Positions 11,059 to 19,257 of a DNA stretch of 64,000 nucleotides are shown in pieces. The DNA comes from Mucilaginibacter phenanthrenivorans (GTDB lineage: Bacteria > Bacteroidota > Bacteroidia > Sphingobacteriales > Sphingobacteriaceae), in NCBI RefSeq assembly GCF_024721155.1, contig NZ_JAHVAP010000005.1:705470-769469 (forward strand), given 5' to 3'. The translations under genes and the position numbers were made by a program. Position 1 is the first letter of the stretch; each line of letters opens with the position of its first letter. The notes under the pieces are model-generated. The model ran no database searches. It was given only the letters and a program-made list of their open reading frames with translations, and was not told the DNA's origin.

Positions 11059-11898
11059 CTAGGATTGTACAAACGCGACAAAATCCTCGCTTAAAACAGG
11101 CTTCCGCTTCTTAGCCTCCCGTGCGAATGCTGCCGGCGTAGTGCCGCTGTAGCGTTTGAACTCCCTGCTCAGATGGGATTGATCAGTATAGCCAAGTTCA
11201 TGAGCCAGGCCAGCAAGATTGGTATTAGGATCAAGCCATAATTGGTTTCGCACCTGCTCAAAGCGGATCAGGCCCGACACGTCCTTAACCGTATAGCCGG
11301 ACGACTGCTTGAAGTTCCTTTCCAGTGTACGGACCGTGGCATGAGCCGCCTCCGCTACCTGGCTTACCGGCATAGTACCGTTTGCCGCCCTCATTGCAAC
11401 TCCCGCTTTGAATAGCATACTGTCGGCAGTAATCCCCGACCGCGCCTCCAGGGAATATTGCTTTACCACATCCAGCGCTTCATCTACCCTGCCTGCTTCG
11501 ATACAATTACTCAGCGCGGGTTGCAGCCGGGCAATAGGGTGTTCAAAGGTGCGTACGCCATCCTTACCGGGCTGCAGTCCGAGCAAATCGAATACAGTCC
11601 ATGGGAAGCACCTGACGCCAAGGATCTCCAAACGTCCCTTTGTGTAAAAAACAGCAGGCTGATTGAGCAGCCCCATCATAAACGGCGATGGCAATGGCTG
11701 CAGGGTTTCATTGGTATAAATACTGCAGCCGTTTCCGAAATGAAAGATAATTTCAGCGTAGCCATCAGGCTGTACCTCAAAACTTGATGCTGCTTCTCCA
11801 ACTTCTCTCCTGTTATACCAAAAACACTTTATGGTATCACGGAGCTCTTCCGGAGGGGTAAATTCCTGGTGATGCATTTTTAAAGGTAGCACATTCAC
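11059..11898 (-). CDS. AraC-family transcriptional regulator (DUF6597 N-domain)
   Basis: 279 aa regulator. The N-terminal half (about 10-120), with EVQPDGYAEIIFHFG and FMMGLLNQPAVFY, matches the DUF6597 sensor domain of Bacteroidota AraC proteins. The C-terminal two helix-turn-helix units show LAHELGYTDQSHLSREFKRYSGTTPAAF, the family signature. The gene is first in a probable two-gene operon with the monooxygenase, so it likely regulates that enzyme. The likely start is ATG 11898; a second ATG (MHHQEF) seven codons later is possible. Confidence 0.9.
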   Translation of the reverse strand: MNVLPLKMHHQEFTPPEELRDTIKCFWYNRREVGEAASSFEVQPDGYAEIIFHFGNGCSIYTNETLQPLPSPFMMGLLNQPAVFYTKGRLEILGVRCFPWTVFDLLGLQPGKDGVRTFEHPIARLQPALSNCIEAGRVDEALDVVKQYSLEARSGITADSMLFKAGVAMRAANGTMPVSQVAEAAHATVRTLERNFKQSSGYTVKDVSGLIRFEQVRNQLWLDPNTNLAGLAHELGYTDQSHLSREFKRYSGTTPAAFAREAKKRKPVLSEDFVAFVQS

Positions 11899-11944
11899 CT
11901 TACAAGCGATAAAAAAAGAAGCATTTTAGCGTTAGGGTTGTTTA

Positions 11945-12006
11945 GTAGCCCATACCTGCCAGTTTTCGAACTATTTTACAGAAGGGTTCGATTCCTCGGC
12001 AGCTAC
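11945..12006. repeat. Imperfect hairpin of three matched helices
   Basis: In the 133 bp spacer three segment pairs are complementary in nested order: GTAG/CTAC, CTGCC/GGCAG and CGAAC/GTTCG, around a 14-base loop. The internal loops are asymmetric (6/7 and 7/0). Part of the left arm and loop (TCGAACTATTTTA) recurs at about 19191-19203. It may be a terminator-like structure for the DedA gene or a tRNA-like remnant; function is unknown. Confidence 0.35.
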
Positions 12007-12031
12007 CTTGAAAAGGCTCAGGCAGGAAGAT

Positions 12032-12670
12032 TTAGGCATTTTCGTTGATTGGATGCGCATCGCCAACGGCATACCTTTTCTTCCATATCATAAAATTCAA
12101 CACAAATTTTTTCTTTTGTATCAATGAGCGCCAATCGATAAATAAAATGGCAGACAGAAAAATCAGGCCTACTATCAAACTGGAAACAGACTTCCAGGAA
12201 AACCCTCCGGCGATTATGCTTTCAGCGTTCGTCGAAACATATTTTCCCAGGTGTACACTAATGGCATCGCTTGTAAACTTACCGACAAAAAAAACAGGCA
12301 TTATATAAGACATGTTTATTTTTGCCATTCCACTTGCCAGGAACAAAGGCGTAGTGGGCAGGGGCAACAAGGTATACGCAAGGATTGCTACCTGGCCCTT
12401 CCATCCCTTTTCCCGCATTTGATCCCCAAGAAATTGAACATCTTCATTTTTTGATTTCCTGAATATTCTATCCGCCAAAAACGGGATATATAATGCAAGC
12501 AAATACCTCCCGACAATTGACCCTGCAACGCCGATAACAATAACCCACCAAATATTTAAACCAAAGGCGATTTGCAGAAATACCATGATAGTAAAAGCCG
12601 GTGGAAGCGGGAAAGGCACTACATCAAACAGAAACGAACCGATAAAAACCAAAAGATATTGCCACCACAT
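12032..12670 (-). CDS. DedA/VTT-domain membrane protein
   Basis: 212 aa integral membrane protein. Hydrophobic segments cluster at about 5-55, 90-135 and 150-175. The conserved VTT (SNARE-associated) core shows an FDVVPFPLPPA re-entrant-type segment near residue 15 and a GSIVGRYLLA stretch, and LPLPTTPLFLASGMAKI near 105 looks like the second re-entrant loop. DedA relatives are thought to act as lipid flippases or proton-dependent transporters. Single gene without an obvious operon partner; the specific cargo is unknown. Confidence 0.78.
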   Translation of the reverse strand: MWWQYLLVFIGSFLFDVVPFPLPPAFTIMVFLQIAFGLNIWWVIVIGVAGSIVGRYLLALYIPFLADRIFRKSKNEDVQFLGDQMREKGWKGQVAILAYTLLPLPTTPLFLASGMAKINMSYIMPVFFVGKFTSDAISVHLGKYVSTNAESIIAGGFSWKSVSSLIVGLIFLSAILFIDWRSLIQKKKFVLNFMIWKKRYAVGDAHPINENA

Positions 12671-12850
12671 ATTTTAAAAATCAACCGTTTATGCTAATTA
12701 ATTCCGTTCTAAAGGTACAAACGACAATTTGCAGGCAAATGACCAGCATCATTTAATCTGTTGAGGCAGGTCACTTTAAGCAACAGGCCGATTTAGACGG
12801 GCGGCAACATCTAGCCTGCGCCATAGTTAAAAATAGGGTTTACAGGGGTT

Positions 12851-12876
12851 TAGCGGGGAGCTGGCCTCGAACCTAC
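12851..12876 (-). other. tRNA 3'-end-like remnant overlapping a stop codon
   Basis: On the minus strand this stretch reads as a T-loop (GGTTCGAGG) followed by the acceptor end AGCTCCCCGCTA. The 11 bases TAGCGGGGAGC on the plus strand are identical to the 3' end of the tRNA-Met gene at 30309. The stop codon of the AraC gene (12873-12875) lies inside the T-stem part. No upstream tRNA body is present. This looks like a tRNA-end duplication of the sort left by integrative elements. Confidence 0.4.
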
Positions 12877-13754
12877 ACCTCTATATCATAATTGTTCATT
12901 GACGACGGCGTTATACCAAACCGCTGTTTAAATGACCTGCTGAAGTGGGCGACTGTTTCAAAACCACTTTCAAAAGCTATTTCGCTGATCGGTTTTTTGC
13001 TACGAATGCTTAATAGGCTTTTACCATATAATAAACGCTTTTCCAATAGCCATTTCCCCGGTGTGGTGTGAAATATAGTTTGAAAATCTCTTTTAAATGC
13101 AGAAAGACTACGGTTGCTCAATTGGGCGAACTGCTCCAGTTTTAGATTATAACGGTAATTATCCGTCATTATTCTTTCCAGGGCTAACGTGCCAGGCTCA
13201 TTCACCAGTGAGCAAAAGTAGGACAGCAGCTCAACATTGCCAGGGTTATCTGCTATGGTCAGGATCAATTCCTTAAACTTTAATTCCAATAAAGATTGAG
13301 CGGGTTCCCTGGCTTCACTGAAATATGACGCCATAGAAAGAAAGAAACCTGCCAGGGTTTCGCTGGAGTTTAAGGTGATCACTTGCCTGTACCCAGCGTA
13401 CTTAACTGGCGCGCTGAATTTTTCGCCAAGGGTTTGGCAAATAAAGTCATCGGGTATAAAGAACAAAACAAGGCAAAAACCTACATCGAAAAATTGCTCC
13501 AGTACAAATGCCCCCTTCCGGACGAATACGCAACTGCCGGTACCAATGTCATAAGAACCTTCAGACGTATGCCAGATCTTCCTGCCCTCCACCACATAAA
13601 AGAGATAATTGTACTGCGTCCAAAGCGCCGAAAATTTGTTCTTCATCAGGCGCGCTTCGGCCGGGCAGCTAAACACGGTGATCAGCGATTCATTGCAGCT
13701 AAACTGACGGTGATAATTCGGGTGCTGCAGCACACTTTCGTACAAATTGATCAT
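12873..13754 (-). CDS. AraC-family transcriptional regulator
   Basis: 293 aa regulator with a cupin-like N-terminal sensor (about 1-170) and a C-terminal double helix-turn-helix containing ISEIAFESGFETVAHFSRSF near residue 265, then KQRFGITPSSM. It is transcribed away from a methyltransferase gene, with a 146 bp shared control region holding two direct repeats that suit AraC half-sites. The simplest model is that it controls the methyltransferase and itself. The inducer is unknown. Its stop codon lies within a tRNA-end-like sequence. Confidence 0.88.
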   Translation of the reverse strand: MINLYESVLQHPNYHRQFSCNESLITVFSCPAEARLMKNKFSALWTQYNYLFYVVEGRKIWHTSEGSYDIGTGSCVFVRKGAFVLEQFFDVGFCLVLFFIPDDFICQTLGEKFSAPVKYAGYRQVITLNSSETLAGFFLSMASYFSEAREPAQSLLELKFKELILTIADNPGNVELLSYFCSLVNEPGTLALERIMTDNYRYNLKLEQFAQLSNRSLSAFKRDFQTIFHTTPGKWLLEKRLLYGKSLLSIRSKKPISEIAFESGFETVAHFSRSFKQRFGITPSSMNNYDIEV

Positions 13755-13784
13755 TAAACAGCTAAAAACTAAAGTTAATCATTT

Positions 13785-13819
13785 TGGACTTTAAAGTCAC
13801 TATTCTGGACTTTTTAGAC
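13785..13819 (+). promoter_or_regulatory. Tandem direct repeats, probable AraC operator
   Basis: TGGACTTT occurs at 13785 and again at 13806, exactly 21 bp apart (two helical turns), in the same orientation. The first copy continues as a palindrome, GACTTTAAAGTC. AraC proteins bind such spaced direct half-sites, and the second copy ends about 24 bp before the -7 box of the methyltransferase. Binding is inferred. Confidence 0.5.
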
Positions 13820-13842
13820 AAATTTTTCTTGTCCTGCACACT

Positions 13843-13850
13843 TAATTTTG
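13843..13850 (+). promoter_or_regulatory. -7 box TAATTTTG for the methyltransferase
   Basis: TAATTTTG fits TAnnTTTG and lies about 50 bp before the ATG at 13901. No -33 TTTG is properly spaced, consistent with activator dependence. Confidence 0.45.
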
Positions 13851-13900
13851 ACATGATAAAACGAACAGAATGGCAATCAAAAGTTTAAATCATTAAATAC

Positions 13901-14713
13901 ATGAATCCAAACAAAGCACTATGGGAAAAGGGTGACTTCACCCAAATTGCAGCAACAATGCGCGAAAGCGGTGAGGAGCTGGTTGGTAAATTGGGAATAA
14001 CCCAAGGCCTTAGGGTACTTGACCTCGGCTGCGGCGACGGCACAACCGCCATCCCGGAAGCCAGGCTTGGCGCAGACGTTACAGGTGTTGATATTGCTGC
14101 TAACCTGGTTGAAGCAGGAAATGCACGGGCAAAAACTGAGGGGCTAACCAAATGTAAATTCTATGAAGGCGATGCAACCGACCTTCATGAGTTGAAGGAT
14201 AGTTCTTTCGACCTGGTGGTCAGCATATTTGGCGCCATGTTCGCACCAAAACCGTTTGACGTTGCTAAGGAAATAGTACGCGTTACCCGTCCTGGCGGCA
14301 AAATTATTATGGGCAACTGGATACCCGGAGACCCGACGCTGGTGGCACAAATACTCAAAATTAGTTCGGCCTATGTGCCGCCGCCACCCGAGGGCTTTGT
14401 CAGCCCGATGCTATGGGGTATTGAGGAAAACGTGGCAGAACGTTTTACAGCCACCGGCGTCAGGAAGGAAAACATTTCCTTCGCCAGAGAAACCTTCACT
14501 TTTAAAGCGCCTTATAAGCCCGCTGAGTTTGTCCAGGTGTTTAAAAATTACTACGGGCCTACTATGAATGCTTTTGAAGCGGCCGAAAAAAATAATAAAA
14601 GCCAGGAACTGCAGCAGGAACTGGAAAGGTTGTTCAAAAGTCAAAACACGAGCGATACTGACGGCGCTACTTGTATAAAGGCTACGTTTTTGAAGGTTAT
14701 GGTAATTAAGTGA
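13901..14713 (+). CDS. Class I SAM-dependent methyltransferase
   Basis: 270 aa soluble enzyme. Motif I is VLDLGCGDGTT near residue 45, followed by an acidic residue in GVDIAANLV, then GDATDLHE and a RPGGKIIMGNWIPGD post-III segment near 145. This is the Methyltransf_11/25 fold, related to small-molecule (UbiE-like) methyltransferases. The start is supported by a -7 box and the divergent AraC gene. A strong terminator follows immediately, so it is a single-gene unit. Acceptor substrate unknown. Confidence 0.88.
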   Translation: MNPNKALWEKGDFTQIAATMRESGEELVGKLGITQGLRVLDLGCGDGTTAIPEARLGADVTGVDIAANLVEAGNARAKTEGLTKCKFYEGDATDLHELKDSSFDLVVSIFGAMFAPKPFDVAKEIVRVTRPGGKIIMGNWIPGDPTLVAQILKISSAYVPPPPEGFVSPMLWGIEENVAERFTATGVRKENISFARETFTFKAPYKPAEFVQVFKNYYGPTMNAFEAAEKNNKSQELQQELERLFKSQNTSDTDGATCIKATFLKVMVIK

Positions 14714-14720
14714 AACGGGG

Positions 14721-14770
14721 AGCAGGCAGATCCGGATCGCATTGCCGGATGGCCTGCTTCCGGCTTTTTT
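14721..14770 (+). terminator. Rho-independent terminator
   Basis: AGCAGGC (14721-14727) pairs with GCCTGCT (14752-14758), with inner TCCGG/CCGGA pairing, followed by a run of six T after CGGC. Ends the methyltransferase transcript. Confidence 0.75.
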
Positions 14771-14808
14771 AACTATATTCGGGAATCAATAACCGATAAA
14801 ATAAACCC

Positions 14809-15201
14809 ATGACCATAACCGAATTCATCAGCACTGCGCCGGCGGAAAGGCAGGCCACCTTAACAACCTTCCACGAAGCAATCCTGGCCAACGACCCGAC
14901 CGTGACCCCGGTGATAAAACCGATGATGGGCAAGGAAATGATCCTGTATGAAGAACGCTGTTACATGAAATACGGGCTGGCCAGCGTCAAAAACTATATG
15001 TCGCTGCATTGCATGCCCATTTATATGAACACGCCCCTTCATTCCAAATACGCGGGCCTGTTACCCAACGCCAAAATTCAGAAGGGGTGTATCAATTTTA
15101 CGAGTGAGGAGGAGTTTCCGCCCGCGATTTTAACCGCCCTGATTGCTGAATGCTCATCCATCAGCATCGCGGATATGCTGGAGAAACGGAAGAAAAAGTA
15201 A
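14809..15201 (+). CDS. DUF1801 domain protein (YdhG-like)
   Basis: 130 aa soluble protein. The core contains IKPMMGKEMILYE, MSLHCMPIYM and the GCINFTSEEEFP segment, which match the small alpha-beta DUF1801/YdhG fold. Members are widespread and have no established biochemical role; they are distantly related to frataxin-like folds. A lysine-rich tail ends the protein. Stand-alone gene after a terminator. Confidence 0.75.
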   Translation: MTITEFISTAPAERQATLTTFHEAILANDPTVTPVIKPMMGKEMILYEERCYMKYGLASVKNYMSLHCMPIYMNTPLHSKYAGLLPNAKIQKGCINFTSEEEFPPAILTALIAECSSISIADMLEKRKKK

Positions 15202-15331
15202 GGGGAGCGGCAGCAAAAGCGTTCCATTTTTCCGCACGGAACACGTGGAACACTATGAAACATGCTGATTATTAGAATGTTTCATTTTTGTATAAACCTA
15301 TTTCAGGACAAGACCTCAAACAATTCCCAAA

Positions 15332-15832
15332 TTAATATGGCAGTTCCCCGATATAATTACCCGGAGGTGAGTAATTAGCCACCACGTAGATATCGCCATT
15401 GGCGGCAATTGCCACGCCAACACCAATTTGCGTTGTGTTTTTCCAGACCATTTGCGTGTAATGGCCCGTGCCACCTTTGCCTGTAAATTTTTCGTATTTA
15501 TAAGCCTTTATTTCGCTGTACCAGTTCTCGGAGGCGTTCAAAGCGGTGTAGCCGCTGCTGCCCATAAAAATATTCTCGCCGTTTTTGTTATCGGGGCGGT
15601 GCGAAAATGTATTGGTGCTGGCTAAATGGTCGGCCCATTGCTGGGCGTAGGCTGCAAGTTGGGTGCTCCAGGTGAGGGGCGGTGACCCTACTTCTTTGCG
15701 TATCTTATTATGGTGATCCAGTATGCTTTGGGCATCGGCAGGAGAAATTTTTGAGCCGGTTGTGTCTATTTTGCTCTGGGCGTGGCAGAGGGTTGAGATG
15801 AGGAGGATGGCTATTATGGCAAAATTTTTCAT
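15332..15832 (-). CDS. Secreted CAP-domain (SCP/PR1-like) protein
   Basis: 166 aa; signal peptide 1-18 cut after CHAQ. CAP motifs in order: HHNKIRKEVGSPPLTW near 40, the GENIF segment near 85, GHYTQMVWKNTTQIGVG near 125 (CAP1) and VVANYSPPGNYIGE near the end (CAP2). The conserved His and Glu residues expected to form the CAP cavity are present. CAP proteins are extracellular; proposed roles include proteolysis or lipid binding. A second, more diverged CAP gene lies at 23489. Single gene. Confidence 0.9.
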   Translation of the reverse strand: MKNFAIIAILLISTLCHAQSKIDTTGSKISPADAQSILDHHNKIRKEVGSPPLTWSTQLAAYAQQWADHLASTNTFSHRPDNKNGENIFMGSSGYTALNASENWYSEIKAYKYEKFTGKGGTGHYTQMVWKNTTQIGVGVAIAANGDIYVVANYSPPGNYIGELPY

Positions 15833-15930
15833 GACAATTTTTTAGAGAAGTTATTGGTTACTATTTGGACAACCTTTTGCTTAATATATTGTTTGTTAGT
15901 TAATTAGTAACATTAAAATACGCACCTTAA

Positions 15931-17517
15931 TTATTGTCGACCCAAATCCAGTAAATTATGGGTGACGGCGTAGTCATACTGTTGTGTGGTCAGGTAAATT
16001 ACATCGTTAGAGTCTTTAATCTGGTAGAATTTTCCCGGTAAACCATTTTCCTTGGCTAATCCCTTCATGAACGCCGGAAAGCCAGCATCAAGCCACCCAT
16101 ATGCCGTGTGGAACAGATGCGAATGAATTTTACCCTTGGATAAATATTGTAATTTTATGCTGTGATTTATTTTTCTCTGGTTGATTTTTGTCGGAGCAAA
16201 TGCGCCATGGGTGATTCTGGCCAGATGGCTTAATAAATTGACATAAGGATAATGCGGGCTAATTAAACTTGAATCTAAAGGATAAATTACTCCGGGGAAA
16301 TTGACCAGCAATTTATTGATAGAAAATAGATTGTCGGCCTCAGCATTGTCGATTGCCGTGCTGATTTCTGCGTTTGAAAGATGTGCGAAAAGTCCAATTT
16401 TCCGCCATTCTACTATGGTGCTATCTACCTTTGCCGATGTTAGCGTACTATCATAGCCGTCCATGCTTACAGACATATAAAAAAAATTGGGCTCCTTCAT
16501 GAATACTTCCGTTTGCTCTGCTGTTAGTGCAATAAGGGCAAAGTGGCGAAAATGATCATCTGTGGTGGTGCCAGGACCAAACATGACACTGTGCAGTCTG
16601 AGCGGTGAATGCTGATCTGTTAAAACCTTATTGAATATGCGGTCGAAGTCCTCGATAAAAATGTCCTTAGGGCTAATTTTTCCCTGCTTGTTTTTGTAGT
16701 TATTAAATGCGAGGCTGGTATGTTTATAAATTTGCCCCTTGCAAACTAAACTGACCTTGAACCGGACTCCGGGTATAGAAAATGAAGTATCCGGTATTGT
16801 TGTATAGCTAAAATTGGTAAAATTAAGACTGGGCACCATTGATGCCATATCGCGATGTATCTGCTCGAGCCAAACATCCGGGTCGTCGGGGTATTTTGCC
16901 AGGTCAAATACCCTATCCAACTTGCAATAATCATTTAACTGAAATGACGACTCTATTTTACCATCCCTGATATCGTTCCCCAACCGTACAAAAGACGAAT
17001 CACCAATAACCCCACTTGTGTGCAAGTCTTGCACAACCGGCAGTAATTTATTTGGCGCAAGCTGCTCCAAACGTGAACTCATTTCTGTCAAAGTGCCGAT
17101 CATTTGCAGTTCAGCCACATAGTGGCCACTGTCTATTGCTTTTTGTGTGTAGGTATATACCCTATCAGTTAGTAAGCCCGCCTTCTTAATTTTCTCCAAC
17201 AAATTACGAAGTGTCGTATTAATGCTATCCTGACTTTTTTTATTGAGATGGCTTTCACCATACGAAAGCATAATTCCCGTTTTATGAGGATTTATATGAA
17301 ATGTTTTTTGCATCATGATGCTTTCCATACCTGCGAGAATTGCAACACGATCAGAGGAGTGTCCGCCATATTTAAACTCCTTTAGTAACGTTGGCCGCTG
17401 CTTCGCAGTTATAACGCCATATTTAACAAGGCTATCAACAGTTGCATTGCGCGACTGCCCACAAACCATGTTTAACAAGCCGAAAAAAAAGATCAGGACG
17501 ATAAGGCAACGTTTCAT
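15931..17517 (-). CDS. Secreted protein of unknown function
   Basis: 528 aa counted from the ATG at 17517, chosen because it gives a clean signal peptide (MKRCLIVLIFFFGLLNMVCGQS); an ATG at 17574 is also in frame. The mature protein shows no family I recognise. It is rich in aromatic residues and in His/Asp patterns such as DDHFRHFALIAL near 330, with no HExxH motif and no repeats. The stop lies 98 bp from the CAP gene, which reads the same way. Lineage-specific gene at the border of the repeat-rich region. Confidence 0.6.
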   Translation of the reverse strand: MKRCLIVLIFFFGLLNMVCGQSRNATVDSLVKYGVITAKQRPTLLKEFKYGGHSSDRVAILAGMESIMMQKTFHINPHKTGIMLSYGESHLNKKSQDSINTTLRNLLEKIKKAGLLTDRVYTYTQKAIDSGHYVAELQMIGTLTEMSSRLEQLAPNKLLPVVQDLHTSGVIGDSSFVRLGNDIRDGKIESSFQLNDYCKLDRVFDLAKYPDDPDVWLEQIHRDMASMVPSLNFTNFSYTTIPDTSFSIPGVRFKVSLVCKGQIYKHTSLAFNNYKNKQGKISPKDIFIEDFDRIFNKVLTDQHSPLRLHSVMFGPGTTTDDHFRHFALIALTAEQTEVFMKEPNFFYMSVSMDGYDSTLTSAKVDSTIVEWRKIGLFAHLSNAEISTAIDNAEADNLFSINKLLVNFPGVIYPLDSSLISPHYPYVNLLSHLARITHGAFAPTKINQRKINHSIKLQYLSKGKIHSHLFHTAYGWLDAGFPAFMKGLAKENGLPGKFYQIKDSNDVIYLTTQQYDYAVTHNLLDLGRQ

Positions 17518-17599
17518 AACAGCAATGAAGATAAACATTGTTAAATGAATATCAATGAATAGCTTGCATGCCAAATGAGGAAGTTTATTATTTCAAAAA

Positions 17600-17690
17600 C
17601 TTTGCTAACGAAGCCGGCTACTTTACAATGCAAAATTTGTATTTTTAATCTGTTGTTGAATTGGCTTGTCAATTACCTATCGCTTTGTTA
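17600..17690 (+). repeat. Diverged partial copy of repeat module B
   Basis: Contains TTTGCTAACGAAGC, CTACTTTACAATGCAAAATT and the TGTTGTTGA...CCTATCGCTT tail shared with the copies near 19920, 23400 and 25020, with more substitutions. Confidence 0.6.
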
Positions 17691-17720
17691 ACTGTCAGCG
17701 GGCCACAAACGACGCGCTAT

Positions 17721-17856
17721 GCGGCAGCTACAAAACATTTGCGGCAGCTGGGGGGAGGCTTACGGCAGCGAGGGGAATTGATCATTCATAGGGTACATGA
17801 TTCACATTATTATTTCGGGCGTTTAGGCACAAACTAACGAGGCCAGCAAGCTGCCG
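17721..17856. promoter_or_regulatory. Four CGGCAGC sites upstream of the RES-domain gene
   Basis: GCGGCAGCT occurs at 17721 and 17741, CGGCAGCG at 17763, and an inverted AGCTGCCG at 17849-17856, immediately before the gene at 17867. Spacings of 20 and 22 bp place the first three on one helix face. This is a plausible operator cluster; no matching regulator is identified. Confidence 0.4.
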
Positions 17857-17866
17857 TTTTTCCTGA

Positions 17867-18904
17867 ATGAAAAAAATTAAAACCCTTTCAAGTCCGCTAC
17901 TATTAATGGAAGAAATACAGAGTTCGGAAAACAAACAATTGCAAATGGCTCTTTTTAAACAAAGGGGCCTGGATGCTTATTTGAATCGTGATCTCTCAAA
18001 ATTTCAGGAGCGGTTCGAGACCCTACAACTATTGTTGGATAAACCTGCTAACAATGATAATTATGAACAGGCGTTCAGTATATTCTATGATATCATTGAC
18101 GCTGTACCCCTGTTATATAATGAACTAAACGGTTCTGATATTTTCAGAGCACAAACGAACAGGCCTAATGAACTATTTGATTCCCAATCACGAATCTCCT
18201 ATAATAAGACCTATCCCAAGCTTATTGCTCCCGGCAAATTCAATGTTTGGTATGAACCTATGTTTTATGGTTGCCTTCCATACAGACCTGTAAATGACAA
18301 CGAATACCTGCCGCCCTATTTGACTGCCACTTTTGAAACTTGCAAAGAATTGAAAAGCAGAACGATTCTGTTGCAGGATTTTACGATTGGTCAATGGAAA
18401 AATAAATCCCCTTTTCACGTCATTAATTTATGTTTTGACGACTTTCATTTGGCGCATAATTATGAATTGAAAAGAGCAAATGATGAATATGTAAAAGACC
18501 TGACAGAAAATTTAAGTGGCCCTGCAGGGGATTTTGTACACCAACTTTTTAAGTATTATTCGGAATTATGCCGAACCGGAAGTAATGAAGGTTCTTATTA
18601 TATTTTAACAGCCCTATTCAATGCTATACGCCAATATTATGGTAATGAAAATGCAGAAGTTAATGGCCTAATCAGTTGCAGCGCTGCAACTGATGGGGTT
18701 GGTTTAAACATTGTTTTAACTCCAGAAGCAGTCGATAAATATTTATACTTGAATGCCGTCCTTATGTACCGATTCTTTTTGGTGCTACCTGAAGCATTAA
18801 AATACGCCGCCTATCCTTGCAGTGAAATCATTTTAAACCACCAGCAAATAGACGATTTCAATTTTACATTTAAGGAGTATTTAATTCCAGCAGAACGGTT
18901 TTAA
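17867..18904 (+). CDS. RES-domain protein (putative NAD+-degrading enzyme)
   Basis: 345 aa. Residues 1-85 are helical. From about 88 the pattern fits the RES family: IFRAQTN (the Arg), a GKFNVWYEPMFYG strand, ATFETCKEL (the Glu), and near the C-terminus GLISCSAATDGVGLNIVLTP with the Ser position and the LTPEAVDKYLYL stretch common in Bacteroidota RES proteins. RES proteins are ADP-ribosyltransferase-fold enzymes; toxins of Xre-RES pairs consume NAD+. No Xre-type antitoxin gene is adjacent, so this may be an orphan or a domesticated member. Flanked by repeats on both sides. Confidence 0.65.
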   Translation: MKKIKTLSSPLLLMEEIQSSENKQLQMALFKQRGLDAYLNRDLSKFQERFETLQLLLDKPANNDNYEQAFSIFYDIIDAVPLLYNELNGSDIFRAQTNRPNELFDSQSRISYNKTYPKLIAPGKFNVWYEPMFYGCLPYRPVNDNEYLPPYLTATFETCKELKSRTILLQDFTIGQWKNKSPFHVINLCFDDFHLAHNYELKRANDEYVKDLTENLSGPAGDFVHQLFKYYSELCRTGSNEGSYYILTALFNAIRQYYGNENAEVNGLISCSAATDGVGLNIVLTPEAVDKYLYLNAVLMYRFFLVLPEALKYAAYPCSEIILNHQQIDDFNFTFKEYLIPAERF

Positions 18905-18973
18905 AAAAAGATGAATTTATAATTGCCTACCGCATTTTTTGGCGTATATCATATTTTGTTTTTAATTATTACC

Positions 18974-19172
18974 CTCACTGGTCGAAGTTTAACAACTTCG
19001 ACCTAAAATATAACAAGCATTCTGCTTGTCTGTGAACAAAAAAAACACCCGATTAAGCATCCATGCTTAAACGAAAAACAATTGTGAGTGTCCACACTCG
19101 CGAGAAATAAATGGGTATCACCGCAACAAAAAAGCCTCAAATCTTTCGACTTAAGACTTTCTATTAAGTTGT
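18974..19172 (+). repeat. Multi-hairpin repeat module A, full copy
   Basis: Five small palindromes in a row: GGTCGAAGTT-N4-AACTTCGACC (18980-19003), ACAAGCA-TTC-TGCTTGT, TTAAGCAT-CC-ATGCTTAA, GAGTGT-CC-ACACTC, and a GCCTCAAATC/GACTTAAG type hairpin. It fills most of the 353 bp gap after the RES gene. Other copies are near 19780, 20034, 23265, 27715 and 30186. Confidence 0.85.
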
Positions 19173-19257
19173 AGCCGTTACTGGACAATTCTCGAACTAT
19201 TTTATGGAAGAATTATCTATTTTGGCCAAAATTTGGATCATTAAAGATAACGTTTAA

